In this document: positions 53,918 through 61,936 of the stretch, piece after piece
Layout: each line of letters opens with the position of its first letter
Numbering within the stretch: the first letter of the stretch is position 1
NCBI GenBank assembly: GCA_001873365.1
Contig: MNYZ01000040.1
Span: 1-61,936, forward strand
Reading direction: 5' to 3'
DNA from: Oscillatoriales cyanobacterium CG2_30_40_61
GTDB lineage: Bacteria > Cyanobacteriota > Cyanobacteriia > Cyanobacteriales > Microcoleaceae
Length of the DNA: 61,936 nucleotides
The notes under the pieces: model-generated
The model's input: only the letters and a program-made list of their open reading frames with translations
Database searches by the model: none
Told to the model about the DNA's origin: nothing
Position numbers and translations under genes: made by a program

Positions 53918-53997
53918 TTGGGGTTTAGGGGGTCAAATCTCGGATATGATTCATAACTTATCGGCGATAATCGACTATTTTATAAAACAAATTATAT

Positions 53998-54537
53998 CTA
54001 AGAAATCGGAGACAATAATTCCACCGCATCCCGTCCATCCAGATCTTCTAAATATACCTTAACCTGTTCTTCCTTAGCGGTGGGGAGTTTTTTGCCCGTA
54101 AAATCAGGATGAATCGGCAGTTGGCGATGGCCGCGATCGACCAGAACCGCTAACCCAATGGTTTCAGGACGTCCATAATCAATCACAGCGTTGAGAGCCG
54201 CCCGAATTGTTCTGCCTTTATAAATCACATCATCAACTAAAACCACGGTTTTCCCGCTCAAGTCAAAGGGAATCTTAGTTTTTTCTGGGGTTCGCATTCC
54301 TACCTGATCTAAATCATCTCGATAAAAGGTAATATCCAAGGCTCCCATAGGAACCCTTACCTGTTCCAAAACCTCAATTTGATCAGCCAAAAGTTCCGCT
54401 AACAGAACCCCACGGGTGTAAATTCCGAGTAAAACTATATTGTCTAAATTCCCATATTTTTCCACAATTTGGGAAGCAATTCGGGTAACGGTTCGCCGGA
54501 TTTCAGCAGCAGATAGAATTTCAACAACTTTTGTCAT
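53998..54537 (-). CDS. pyrR: PyrR-type uracil phosphoribosyltransferase / regulator
   Basis: A 179-residue phosphoribosyltransferase. The PRPP loop is [18 protein letters not shown], with [15 protein letters not shown] and [19 protein letters not shown] nearby, all diagnostic of PyrR. In Bacillus the protein binds pyr mRNA to attenuate transcription and also makes UMP from uracil. In cyanobacteria the RNA-binding role is uncertain, and no pyr genes lie nearby. It is 46 bp downstream of cobD on the same strand. Confidence 0.95.
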   Translation of the reverse strand: MTKVVEILSAAEIRRTVTRIASQIVEKYGNLDNIVLLGIYTRGVLLAELLADQIEVLEQVRVPMGALDITFYRDDLDQVGMRTPEKTKIPFDLSGKTVVLVDDVIYKGRTIRAALNAVIDYGRPETIGLAVLVDRGHRQLPIHPDFTGKKLPTAKEEQVKVYLEDLDGRDAVELLSPIS

Positions 54538-54583
54538 TTTAGATAAAAAATTAACAATCCTGAGTTTTTTAAGAGCTTGGGGA

Positions 54584-55588
54584 TTAGTTCCCCCAGTTGA
54601 AAAGGATAAATCCCCCCGTAAATAATCCTAACGTGATTAAAAAACTGTATCGAGTTAGTTGTAATGCTTTTTTAATGGTAGTAGATGTAATCGGTTGTTG
54701 GGGATCTCCCAAGAAAGGTTTGTGTTTAATCACCCCCCGATAGGAATTTTCTCCCCCCAGTTGTACCCCCAAGGCGGCTGCATAAGCACATTCACTCCAT
54801 CCCGCATTCGGACTTGGATCAAAAACAGCATCCCGTTGACAAATAGTTAAAACATAACCAGGTTTTCCTGATAATATGGCAATCGTGATCACCGTTAATC
54901 GACAGGGAAGCCAGGTTAAAATATCCTCTAATTTGGCACTAAACCATCCGATATCCCCATAGGGAGCCTCTCGATAACCCACCATAGAATCAAGGGTACT
55001 AGCGGCTTTGTAGGCAAAAGTAAGAGGGACACTACCGACCCCCGGTAATACCGCACCAATTAAGGCATAAAATAAAGGAGCCATCACACCATCAGTAGCA
55101 TTTTCTGTGACGGTTTCTAAAACCGCTCTAAGGATTTCTGACTCCGATAGGGTTTCCGTATCTCGACCTACATAACGACTTAATCGTTGACGAGCCGTAA
55201 CTAAATCTCCTTGATCAATCCAATAGAGAACATCCTCGGCGGAATCCCTTAAACTTCGACCCGCGAAACAACTGGCTAAGAGAATACTTTCTACAGCAAT
55301 GGTCAAAATTTCCGGCCCGGAAAATCTGATAACTAGGGTTTGTATCCCATCTCTAATTAACGCCACGGTCAAGGCACTCCCCCATACCACAATTAGGGTC
55401 AGAAATACCCCGGCAACCCTTAGAATTATCGGTTGATGAAAGTATTTAAAGAAAATTTGAGTATAGTAAGTAATCACCCACCCCATCACCTGCACCGGAT
55501 GTAACCAATTTTGGGGATCTCCAATCAGATAATCAGCTACGGCCGCAATCAATAAAATGATCAGGGAATTAAAATCCGTCATGGACAA
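54584..55588 (-). CDS. cobD: Adenosylcobinamide-phosphate synthase CobD/CbiB
   Basis: A 334-residue membrane enzyme that attaches the aminopropanol arm to adenosylcobyric acid in B12 synthesis. Its N-terminus reads [20 protein letters not shown], followed by the conserved [35 protein letters not shown] and [20 protein letters not shown]. Four to five membrane segments are visible. Cyanobacteria make pseudocobalamin, so the aminopropanol donor is inferred. No B12 riboswitch was recognised upstream. Confidence 0.95.
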   Translation of the reverse strand: MSMTDFNSLIILLIAAVADYLIGDPQNWLHPVQVMGWVITYYTQIFFKYFHQPIILRVAGVFLTLIVVWGSALTVALIRDGIQTLVIRFSGPEILTIAVESILLASCFAGRSLRDSAEDVLYWIDQGDLVTARQRLSRYVGRDTETLSESEILRAVLETVTENATDGVMAPLFYALIGAVLPGVGSVPLTFAYKAASTLDSMVGYREAPYGDIGWFSAKLEDILTWLPCRLTVITIAILSGKPGYVLTICQRDAVFDPSPNAGWSECAYAAALGVQLGGENSYRGVIKHKPFLGDPQQPITSTTIKKALQLTRYSFLITLGLFTGGFILFNWGN

Positions 55589-55645
55589 TCAATAAATAGA
55601 AAAGGACAATCAATCTTGAACTCAACTTCTGGGGTTCAAAATTAC

Positions 55646-56089
55646 CTAAACCACAAAACTTGTTTCTTCCCCCTGGGCAGCTTGCAAACTGCGAGCATCA
55701 TAATAGAGATCTTCGAGGGAAATCCCATATAGTGCCTCTTTCAGCTTTTGGTGTAACCGATTCCACAGGGTAAAAGTTACCCAGTCTTCTGCTTGTTCAA
55801 TATCCGCTTGATGGCGGGGTAAAGGTTCAATAGTTTCTCCCACTGCTTCTAATATCTGTCCTAGGGAGATTTGGGCTGGAGATTTTGCCAATTGATAGCC
55901 GCCTTGAGCACCTCGAACTGATTCAACTAACCCCGATCGTCGCATCTCGATCAGCAGTTTTTCCAGATAGGGTGCAGGAATATTTTGGCGCTGTGCGATC
56001 GCATTTACAGAAGTCGGCCCGTTGCCCCGTTGTAAGGATAGATCAAGCAAGGCTTTGACGCTATAGTGTCCCCGTGTCGTTAACTTCAT
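55646..56089 (-). CDS. Rrf2-family transcription regulator without cysteines
   Basis: A 147-residue winged-helix protein with the Rrf2/IscR N-terminus MKLTTRGHYSVKALLDLSLQ, the recognition helix in PAPYLEKLLIEMRRSGLVES, and the wing GAQGGYQLAKSPAQISLGQI. IscR binds a 2Fe-2S cluster through three cysteines in the region after the wing. This protein has no cysteine at all, so it is either cluster-free or uses other ligands. Related cyanobacterial proteins have been linked to control of iron-sulfur or photosystem genes. It is 57 bp upstream of cobD and may be read with it. Confidence 0.88.
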   Translation of the reverse strand: MKLTTRGHYSVKALLDLSLQRGNGPTSVNAIAQRQNIPAPYLEKLLIEMRRSGLVESVRGAQGGYQLAKSPAQISLGQILEAVGETIEPLPRHQADIEQAEDWVTFTLWNRLHQKLKEALYGISLEDLYYDARSLQAAQGEETSFVV

Positions 56090-56556
56090 TCTGGGTAATA
56101 AAATAGATAACTTGGCAATGGAGTTTGAAAGGGTAAAGATGGTCTTGAGGTGATTCTACCAAGTTGAGCATACCTAAACGAAATTCCCCCCAACTCTCAC
56201 TCTTACCACCGCAAGATCCCCCCTTAAGAGTTGAGTCTGGAGTTGATAACTTTTTATCAGTCTGGACAGGGGAGTTTTGGTTTTAAACCGGAGTTTGAGT
56301 TGATGCAATAGGGATTCATACTATTCCTGACAAGCTGATAACTGAACTTGATCCTCAGTTGTTGATGTCCCACCCTTCCACTCAACTCCTTGACTTGAAT
56401 TAGATCCAATAAAAAATTTAAAAAATAGGTGAATAATTTCGTTAATTAGTGTAATATAGTTTTTCAAGCAAGGATCTAGCTAAACAATCTGGGTGTCCTA
56501 TCACCCACCCACGATAAAAGTCAAGACCTTTTGTAAAAAATTTACAGGCACAGTTA
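56090..56556. other. 467-bp intergenic region between divergent regulators
   Basis: No gene seen. It holds several loose copies of gagttgagt/gagttgat (56230-56320), and AT-rich DNA with taatat at 56452 that could be a -10 box of the cyAbrB gene. The length suggests a complex control region. Confidence 0.4.
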
Positions 56557-56958
56557 ATGATTAAAAAGAAAAGTTCTGACCCCCAACCTCAACCTCTGAC
56601 CGGAGAAGCTTTACTCGATAAAGTCAAAGGACTTGAACATCTGAGCAAAGAAGAAAAAGCTAGAGAATGTGGTTACTACACCCTGACTAAGAATAATGTT
56701 GAGCGTGTCAACATGATGAAATTCCTCAATGCTTTAATTGATGCTGAGGGAATTGAGTTAGATGGCAAACAACAAGGAAACGGACGGGGTGGACGCTCTG
56801 CTAGTTATAGAATTAGTGTGCAATCAAATGGAAACTTGTTGATTGGTGCAGCCTATACAAAACAAATGGATTTAACGGCTGGCGATGAGTTTGAAATTTC
56901 CCTCGGACGTAAGCATATTCACCTCAAACAAGTTGAAGCTGGAGACGACGAAGAATAA
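56557..56958 (+). CDS. cyAbrB-type transcription regulator
   Basis: A 133-residue cyanobacterial AbrB-like protein. The N-terminal part has PLTGEALLDKVKGLEHLSKE and ECGYYTLTKNNVERVNMMKF. The C-terminal part, SVQSNGNLLIGAAYTKQMDL followed by GDEFEISLGRKHIHLKQVE, is the AbrB-like DNA-binding barrel, which in this family sits at the C-terminus. In model cyanobacteria the two cyAbrB proteins control carbon and nitrogen metabolism and hydrogenase. Which of the two this one is cannot be settled by eye. It has a long upstream region of its own. Confidence 0.9.
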   Translation: MIKKKSSDPQPQPLTGEALLDKVKGLEHLSKEEKARECGYYTLTKNNVERVNMMKFLNALIDAEGIELDGKQQGNGRGGRSASYRISVQSNGNLLIGAAYTKQMDLTAGDEFEISLGRKHIHLKQVEAGDDEE

Positions 56959-57176
56959 TCCCAGGGATATTGTTTTTAACTAAGTCCTGAGACTGAATTT
57001 AAACCTACACACACTTTAGACTGGCAATGGCTATTTTTAAGTCGCTGCCAGCTATTGTTGTGTTAAAATAACCACAAAGGCACTAAGACACAAAGAAAGA
57101 GAGAAAGATAATTAAGGGGCGATTACAGATGGGATGGAACACTTTACAATTGGATTAGAATGCTAAAAATGTTTTT

Positions 57177-59081
57177 ATGGCCTATTGTTTGAATCCCCAA
57201 TGTGCTCAACCCTATAATCCCGCTCAGAGTCAATTTTGTTTAACCTGTGGGAATCAACTACGGTTAAAAGATCGATATCAAGCTATTGATATCATTGGAC
57301 AAGGGGGATTTGGTAAAACATTTTTAGCCGTGGATGAGGATAAACCTTCTAAGCCGCGCTGTGTCATTAAACAGTTTTTTCCCCAATCTCAAGATGCTGA
57401 TACCTGGCAAAAAGCATCGGAATTATTTGCACAGGAGGCAATTAGGTTAGATGAATTAGGTAAATACTCTCATATTCCTGAGCTTTTAGCTTATATTACG
57501 ATTAATCAACAACAATATTTAATCCAAGAATTCATCGAAGGGGAAAATTTAGCGAAAATTTTAGTTCAGGAAGGAGCATTTAATCAAACTCAGATTCAAT
57601 ATCTTTTAATCTGTTTACTTCCTTTATTAGATTTTATCCATGATAAAAATGTAATTCACAGGGATATTAAACCCGCTAATATTATTCGTCGTCCTAACGG
57701 AAAGTTTGTTTTAGTAGATTTTGGTTCGGCTAAATTTACCCAAAAAACTGCATTTACCGTCACCGGAACAATTATCGGTACTTCTGATTATATTGCCCCC
57801 GAACAGGCGAAGGGAAAGGGTATTTTTGCCAGTGATATTTATAGTTTAGGGGTAACTTGTCTGCATTTATTAACCCAAGTGGAACCGATAGATTTATTTG
57901 ATGATGAGGAGGGTATCTGGGTTTGGCGAGAACATTTAAAACATCCGGTGACTGAGGAGTTAGGGTTGATTTTGGATAAAATGATTGAAAGTGCCATTAA
58001 ACGCCGCTATCAGTCAGCTAGGGATATTTTAACGGATTTAAACAATTATTCATCTAATTTTGGGGAAGTATTAGCAGGTGATAATTTAGGAATATTAGCA
58101 AGCGAGACAACTGCACTACCTTTGACAAATCAAGCTCAAAAGTGGGAATGTGTTCAAACATTAATTGCTCATACTTGGGTAATTTATGGAGTTGCTATTA
58201 CTCCTGATGGTAAAAATATTGTGAGTTGTAGTGAAGATGAAACCATTAAAATTTGGAATTTGAAAACAGGAGAATTAGAGAAAACGTTAATAGGACATAC
58301 GGGGGTAGTCAGAGCAATTGCTATTAGTTCTGATGGTCAAAATATTGTTAGTGGAAGTTATGATAAAACGGTGAGACTTTGGAGTTTAGGGACTAGAGAA
58401 GAAATTAGTATTTTAACTAAAAGTCTTAATGGTATTTTTACAGCATTAGCTATTCAATCTAATAATAAAAACAATCTTGCCTTATTAACTAATGATAAAG
58501 AAGTAAGAGGTCGTAAAATTTATGAAAATATTTATATTATATTTCAAACATTGGGTAAAAAATCATTGTTAGTAACAAATAAGTGGAATGATACAAAAGA
58601 CGAACAAGCAATAATTTTCGCCCCTATTGGTAACACTGTAGCAAGTAGCTATTTTAGCAGTATAGCAATATGGAATATTCAGACTAGAAAACTCATGCGC
58701 TTAATTAAAGGACACTCAGATAATGTTTTATCTCTTGCTTTTACTGTCGATGGTCAAATTTTAGTTAGTGGAAGTGCTGATAATACGATTAAAATTTGGC
58801 AACCGGGAACAGGAAATATTATCAGAACTTTAGAAGGACATTCAGGCGGTGTGTATTCTCTTGCTATTACTTCAGATAATAAAATATTAGTCAGTGGGAG
58901 TACAGACCAAACCATTAAACTATGGGAAATAGAAACAGGAGAAGAAATTTGTACCTTAACCGGACATACGGGTATTATTTATTCCATTGCAATTAGTCCC
59001 GATAATCAAACAATAGTTAGCGGGAGTCAAGACGGAACAATTAAAATATGGCGTCCGTTGTTGCGATGCGGCGCATCTTAG
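57177..59081 (+). CDS. Serine/threonine protein kinase with zinc ribbon and WD40 repeats
   Basis: A 634-residue soluble protein. A four-Cys zinc ribbon (Cys4, Cys9, Cys21, Cys24) precedes the kinase domain. The Gly loop is IGQGGFGKTFLA, the ATP-binding Lys is Lys65 in CVIKQFFPQ, the catalytic loop is VIHRDIKPANI (161-171), and the metal loop DFGSAKF follows (181-187). Residues about 325-634 carry WD40 units, such as GHTGVVRAIAISSDGQNIVS and DKTVRLWSLGTRE. The third of them is degenerate (near residues 420-495), so the propeller may have six true blades. The kinase-WD40 fusion is common in filamentous cyanobacteria. The last residues (LLRCGAS) come from a short repeat. Confidence 0.92.
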   Translation: MAYCLNPQCAQPYNPAQSQFCLTCGNQLRLKDRYQAIDIIGQGGFGKTFLAVDEDKPSKPRCVIKQFFPQSQDADTWQKASELFAQEAIRLDELGKYSHIPELLAYITINQQQYLIQEFIEGENLAKILVQEGAFNQTQIQYLLICLLPLLDFIHDKNVIHRDIKPANIIRRPNGKFVLVDFGSAKFTQKTAFTVTGTIIGTSDYIAPEQAKGKGIFASDIYSLGVTCLHLLTQVEPIDLFDDEEGIWVWREHLKHPVTEELGLILDKMIESAIKRRYQSARDILTDLNNYSSNFGEVLAGDNLGILASETTALPLTNQAQKWECVQTLIAHTWVIYGVAITPDGKNIVSCSEDETIKIWNLKTGELEKTLIGHTGVVRAIAISSDGQNIVSGSYDKTVRLWSLGTREEISILTKSLNGIFTALAIQSNNKNNLALLTNDKEVRGRKIYENIYIIFQTLGKKSLLVTNKWNDTKDEQAIIFAPIGNTVASSYFSSIAIWNIQTRKLMRLIKGHSDNVLSLAFTVDGQILVSGSADNTIKIWQPGTGNIIRTLEGHSGGVYSLAITSDNKILVSGSTDQTIKLWEIETGEEICTLTGHTGIIYSIAISPDNQTIVSGSQDGTIKIWRPLLRCGAS

Positions 59082-59083
59082 AG

Positions 59084-59097
59084 AGCCCTAAAGGGCT
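59084..59097. terminator. Short hairpin between convergent genes
   Basis: AGCCC-TAAA-GGGCT, just after the kinase stop and 30 bp before the end of the - strand GGDEF-like gene. The 5-bp stem makes it a weak terminator or a repeat similar to those at 1769 and 4023. Confidence 0.4.
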
Positions 59098-59126
59098 TAC
59101 TACGGGGGGAGTTGGGTGTTATTCCC

Positions 59127-60029
59127 TCAAAGATAAACACAACGTTCTCCTGTGATTTTAGCCTGTTGTAAGGCTTGATTCGTTCGTTGAATACAGGCAC
59201 GATAATGTTCATTGGGTTGGGATTGAGTATATCCAATATAAATAGAACACCCAGATGGATTATTCTCCGGGGATTCTTGCTCAGTAACCAGACGCTCTAA
59301 AATCCGATTCAGTGCTATTTTTGTTCCGGGTAATTCCGAAAAAATAGCTAACAAAAATTCATCACTGTTCCAATGGGCGACCCAATCACTTTCTCTTAAA
59401 ATTTGTTGTAATTGCTGGATTAAATTTAGAATTTCCGGGGATGGAGTTGCTAAAAAATCCGGGTCTTCAGTTAACCTGATGTCTTCAACACTAATCAAAG
59501 CCACACACAGGGACAAATGATGACGGGTTGCGATACTTAAACATTGGCGAAGATGGGTTTCTGCGGTTTCTCGTTCCAGAACAATTTGTAGAGAGTCTTC
59601 TTGACGGGATAGAATAATATTTTCTAGGTCTAAAATTTTTTGTTCACTCTGTTGAATCCCCGATTGAATCGCTTTGTAGAGTTGATTAATTTCATAATAA
59701 TTGCTAGGAGGGAGTTTTAAGTTTTCCCCTTGGTCAAAATATAAATTTAGGGTTTTTGTTGCGGTTAAAATAGATTGTTTAATTGAGTTAATCTGTCGGT
59801 ATAATAACCCAATACTTACAATTGTACCAAGTAAAATAATAGCAAAAATATCTCCTCTCCACCCGGATTGAGGATAAAGCAGATAAAAGATCAGGGGAAG
59901 ACTAACCGCTAAAATTCCGATAGCCAGAAGTCTATTTCTATAAAAGTTTATTTTCCCCCGAATCTTGAACTTTTTGATCAGTCTAAAACTTTTGTTCATG
60001 GGAGTATCAATAGAAATTCCTGTAATCAT
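59127..60029 (-). CDS. Membrane protein with degenerate GGDEF domain
   Basis: A 300-residue protein. Two membrane helices (about 35-52 and 60-78) are followed by a short helical linker and a GGDEF-like domain (about 150-300). The signature is HWNSDEFLLAIF: Asn-Ser replaces the first two glycines, so diguanylate cyclase activity is unlikely. The remaining fold is recognisable (SLCVALISVEDIRLTEDPDF near 175; HYRACIQRTNQALQQAKITG at the end). It may act as a c-di-GMP or GTP sensor or as a partner of an active cyclase. ATG 60029 is used; another Met ten residues on is possible. Confidence 0.75.
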   Translation of the reverse strand: MITGISIDTPMNKSFRLIKKFKIRGKINFYRNRLLAIGILAVSLPLIFYLLYPQSGWRGDIFAIILLGTIVSIGLLYRQINSIKQSILTATKTLNLYFDQGENLKLPPSNYYEINQLYKAIQSGIQQSEQKILDLENIILSRQEDSLQIVLERETAETHLRQCLSIATRHHLSLCVALISVEDIRLTEDPDFLATPSPEILNLIQQLQQILRESDWVAHWNSDEFLLAIFSELPGTKIALNRILERLVTEQESPENNPSGCSIYIGYTQSQPNEHYRACIQRTNQALQQAKITGERCVYL

Positions 60030-60088
60030 CTAGCCAGGGAGGATATTTTCTGAAAAATTCCCCCACAAATCCCAGCATTCTTTAACTT

Positions 60089-61342
60089 CTAATCACGATT
60101 GAGAACAGTGGTGGTTAGAGCAGCAGGTTTACGACTAAACAGTTTGAAGTAAGTAGAAACCCAAAATTCTTTAATCGGGAAAGCCAGAAAAGTCAGGGGA
60201 TTAATCGTAACAATAATATTCCGAACATCTCCTTGAGCCTGTTTAATCACTTGTTTAGCAACCCAGTTAGGAGCCATGACCCCAATCGGATTTAAGTTAC
60301 TCTTAAACGGCCCCAAAATCAATTTCCGAATCACGCAGGGTGCATCCAAACGACGGAGAGTAATTAAATCTCCTAAAGTCCGTTTACTCAGTTCGTAGAG
60401 GGGACTGAATGCTGGCCCAACTTCCGCTTCCGATGTGTTCACCCAAACTTCTTTTTTAGCAATATCGGCATTAGTTTTAACCGTAGTCAGGAACAATTCT
60501 AATAGAAGCCAACCGGAAAAAGTATTCACCTGATATGATTGAGCGATCGCATTTTCCGTTCTCATTCCCTGAACATTAATCCCATGATTAATAATTAAAA
60601 TATCTACTTTTTGCAGTAACTCCCCTAATTGTTGTTCCTGTCCCACCTGCCAAGTTACGGTTTTAATCGGAATTGTTTCCCCCTCAACCGTTAAACTCAA
60701 GGGTTGCTCACCGGAGGTCAAAGCCAGAACTTTTGCCCCCCTAGCATGGAGATGAAATAAAAGAGCTTGTCCCAGGGCTCCTGACGCCCCAGTTACAGCC
60801 ACGGTTTTTCCCTTCAATGATAGTGCCGTTCCCATGATTTTATCTAATAGGGTCAGGGTTCCACAAAAATAGGCATTTTGATTATCAAAATGATGTCGCC
60901 AATGGTAGGTTCGATTTACCATCCAAGGAGCAGGAGGACTAGAAAACTCCCCTGGAGTATGGGTTAAATCCGTTAATTGATCCGCCTTGGGAATTCCCAA
61001 ACCTCGGGCAATGGCTGAGAATAGAAAACTAAGGGTATAAAGACAACCGAGAAGGGCAAATCCCTGGTTTTCTGGGGTGTAAATATGGGCGATCGCCAAA
61101 AATATAAAACTAAAACTTAACATCACCCCCGCCTCTGGGACATCATTATACCAATGGGCTTGGCGATAAATTTCCTGACTCACGGGAGTTAAATCGGGGC
61201 GGAATACCCGATGATGCCAATTGTGCAAACGAATTAAGGGCGGGAAAATATGAGCCGCGACATGATAAAGATCCCTTACCATTTCTGCTCCGACAATAGA
61301 ACCCACTCCCCAAGCCAAATTTCCGATCCAAACCGTTACCAT
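60089..61342 (-). CDS. Sterol desaturase/short-chain dehydrogenase fusion
   Basis: A 417-residue protein. The N-terminal half is a fatty acid hydroxylase or sterol desaturase-type membrane region with histidine clusters HVAAHIFPPL, LHNWHHRVF and RTYHWRHHFDN. The C-terminal half is a short-chain dehydrogenase with the nucleotide loop TGASGALGQALLFHL and active-site YELSK. This fusion is known in cyanobacteria as a bifunctional desaturase-dehydrogenase; its substrate, possibly a hydroxylated lipid or carotenoid, is not established. The start is ATG 61342; a GTG four codons upstream is possible. It lies 59 bp upstream of the GGDEF-like gene on the same strand. Confidence 0.85.
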   Translation of the reverse strand: MVTVWIGNLAWGVGSIVGAEMVRDLYHVAAHIFPPLIRLHNWHHRVFRPDLTPVSQEIYRQAHWYNDVPEAGVMLSFSFIFLAIAHIYTPENQGFALLGCLYTLSFLFSAIARGLGIPKADQLTDLTHTPGEFSSPPAPWMVNRTYHWRHHFDNQNAYFCGTLTLLDKIMGTALSLKGKTVAVTGASGALGQALLFHLHARGAKVLALTSGEQPLSLTVEGETIPIKTVTWQVGQEQQLGELLQKVDILIINHGINVQGMRTENAIAQSYQVNTFSGWLLLELFLTTVKTNADIAKKEVWVNTSEAEVGPAFSPLYELSKRTLGDLITLRRLDAPCVIRKLILGPFKSNLNPIGVMAPNWVAKQVIKQAQGDVRNIIVTINPLTFLAFPIKEFWVSTYFKLFSRKPAALTTTVLNRD

Positions 61343-61492
61343 CTCTAATCCCACACATCTTTAATTAATTTGCAAGTTTCCTGCCCAGAATTAGCAAGAC
61401 TCGACTCCAATTGTAGTCAAATTTGGCTCTAATTTTATCGGGGTCAAGTCAAATTATGGATTTTTCAGTCATTTTATCAAAAATGGGAGCCA

Positions 61493-61538
61493 GAAGACCC
61501 GCGCCATAAGATTCATCGTTGGTGTCGGGAGGATATCA
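61493..61538 (+). repeat. IS200/IS605 right-end hairpin remnant
   Basis: gaagacccgcgcc-ataagattcatcgtt-ggtgtcgggaggatatcaa shows the stem, loop and trailing aggat(a/g)tcaa found at right ends of cyanobacterial tnpB elements. It resembles 53770-53805. No tnpB is next to it. Confidence 0.5.
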
Positions 61539-61668
61539 AATTCTAATTGAGCTTTGCTTAGGCGTAAGTCCTCCCACATTTGAGAAAGTTCCTAAGTTCG
61601 TTTTTCCCCTAATAAAATTAAGTATTGATTATTGATGTTTTTGGCGAGCGGCAATAATTTTTAAATAC

Positions 61669-61685
61669 TATAGCAATCCTAAATG
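61669..61685. repeat. Probable IS630-type terminal repeat
   Basis: TATAGCAATCCTAAATG, identical to 53858-53874. It stands six bases beyond the transposase stop and starts with TA, the usual target of IS630 elements. Confidence 0.55.
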
Positions 61686-61690
61686 ATTTT

Positions 61691-61936
61691 CTATATATAA
61701 GTATACTGATGAATTTTGGGAAAATCAAATTTATGTTCCTTAGTAAAAAACTCGAACAAAAATTTGATAATCTTAAACGACCTGCATAAATACCAATACT
61801 TCCTCAAAAAGTTTTTCGCTTGTAACCAAATATCTTCAACCGGATTTTGTTGCGGAGCATTAGGAGCAAATAAAATACAAGTAATTAAAAAATCATCAGG
61901 TTCTTTATCACCATTTATTTCTGATAAAAATTCTCT
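61691..61936 (-). CDS. IS630-family transposase, C-terminal fragment at window edge
   Basis: The last 81 codons and stop of a transposase whose 5' part lies beyond the right edge. The frame reads LFAPNAPQQNPVEDIWLQAK, the DDE_3 motif of IS630 transposases in which the Glu of PVEDIW is the third catalytic residue. It continues to FDFPKIHQYTYI before TAG. The frame is open from the window edge without a stop, so the copy may be intact. Confidence 0.85.
   Translation of the reverse strand, partial: REFLSEINGDKEPDDFLITCILFAPNAPQQNPVEDIWLQAKNFLRKYWYLCRSFKIIKFLFEFFTKEHKFDFPKIHQYTYI

Larger units (their letters stand above)
61343..61690. other. Intergenic region with mobile-element scars
   Basis: Apart from the IS200/IS605 right-end remnant (61493-61538) and the IS630-type end (61669), I see no gene or RNA in this stretch. 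Confidence 0.5.

Overview
The window reads as chromosome of a filamentous, Oscillatoriales-type cyanobacterium, with a Planktothrix-like style. The grounds are dense GCGATCGC (HIP1) octamers, AT-rich coding sequence, and cyanobacterium-specific genes: cytochrome c6 with a PetR/PetP-type switch, a cyAbrB regulator, a solanesyl-type prenyl synthase, DUF928 and CHAT proteins. There are also many small palindromic repeats and IS200/IS605 or IS630 debris. No rRNA, tRNA or CRISPR array was seen.

Layout. (1) 1-4000: PrxQ peroxiredoxin, an AbrB-type membrane protein, a Uma2 nuclease-like protein, a membrane-anchored TPR protein and a MntA/HepT-type toxin-antitoxin pair. (2) 4035-19604: a surface-modification island. 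It has three TPR plus GT41 (O-GlcNAc-transferase-like) proteins, a methyltransferase-glycosyltransferase fusion, a second glycosyltransferase-like protein, a type IV pilin-like protein and two tandem paralogous methyltransferases. (3) 19753-28760: sulfur metabolism (DUF39), a disordered basic protein of unknown role, a second membrane TPR protein, a VOC protein, RodA and three envelope proteins. (4) 28964-30684: petJ followed by a BlaI-type repressor and its membrane protease. (5) 30864-43223: hypD, purA, an adenosine-deaminase-like enzyme, the parts of a partner-switching cascade (kinase, PP2C response regulator, STAS protein), an HTH-GrpE-like fusion, a TnpB element, dps, murI and a prenyl synthase. 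(6) 43293-50685: parts of a metal ABC transporter, then a CHASE2-cyclase/DUF928/CHAT cluster. (7) 51066-61342: a nucleotide-sugar epimerase, a site-2 protease, pyrR, cobD, an Rrf2 regulator, cyAbrB, a WD40 kinase, a degenerate GGDEF protein and a desaturase-SDR fusion. The right edge cuts an IS630-type transposase.

The most interesting unit is the pilin/glycosylation island. A secreted pilin-like protein lies among unusually many sugar- and methyl-transferases, and two of these share an uncharacterised C-terminal module of about 110-130 residues (70 of 110 aligned positions identical by hand count). The working idea is a pilin or cell-surface glycan decoration pathway. Other points worth following are a HEPN toxin with Asn at the expected catalytic His, an HTH-GrpE fusion, an apparently frameshift-scarred TnpB zinc finger, two related C/G-rich MITE-like elements, and a family of TATAGCA-ended repeats that may be mobilised by the IS630-type transposase.

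Start codons were moved inward wherever an internal ATG had a better ribosome binding site or a better signal peptide. All functions are inferred from motifs read by eye; no database search was run.
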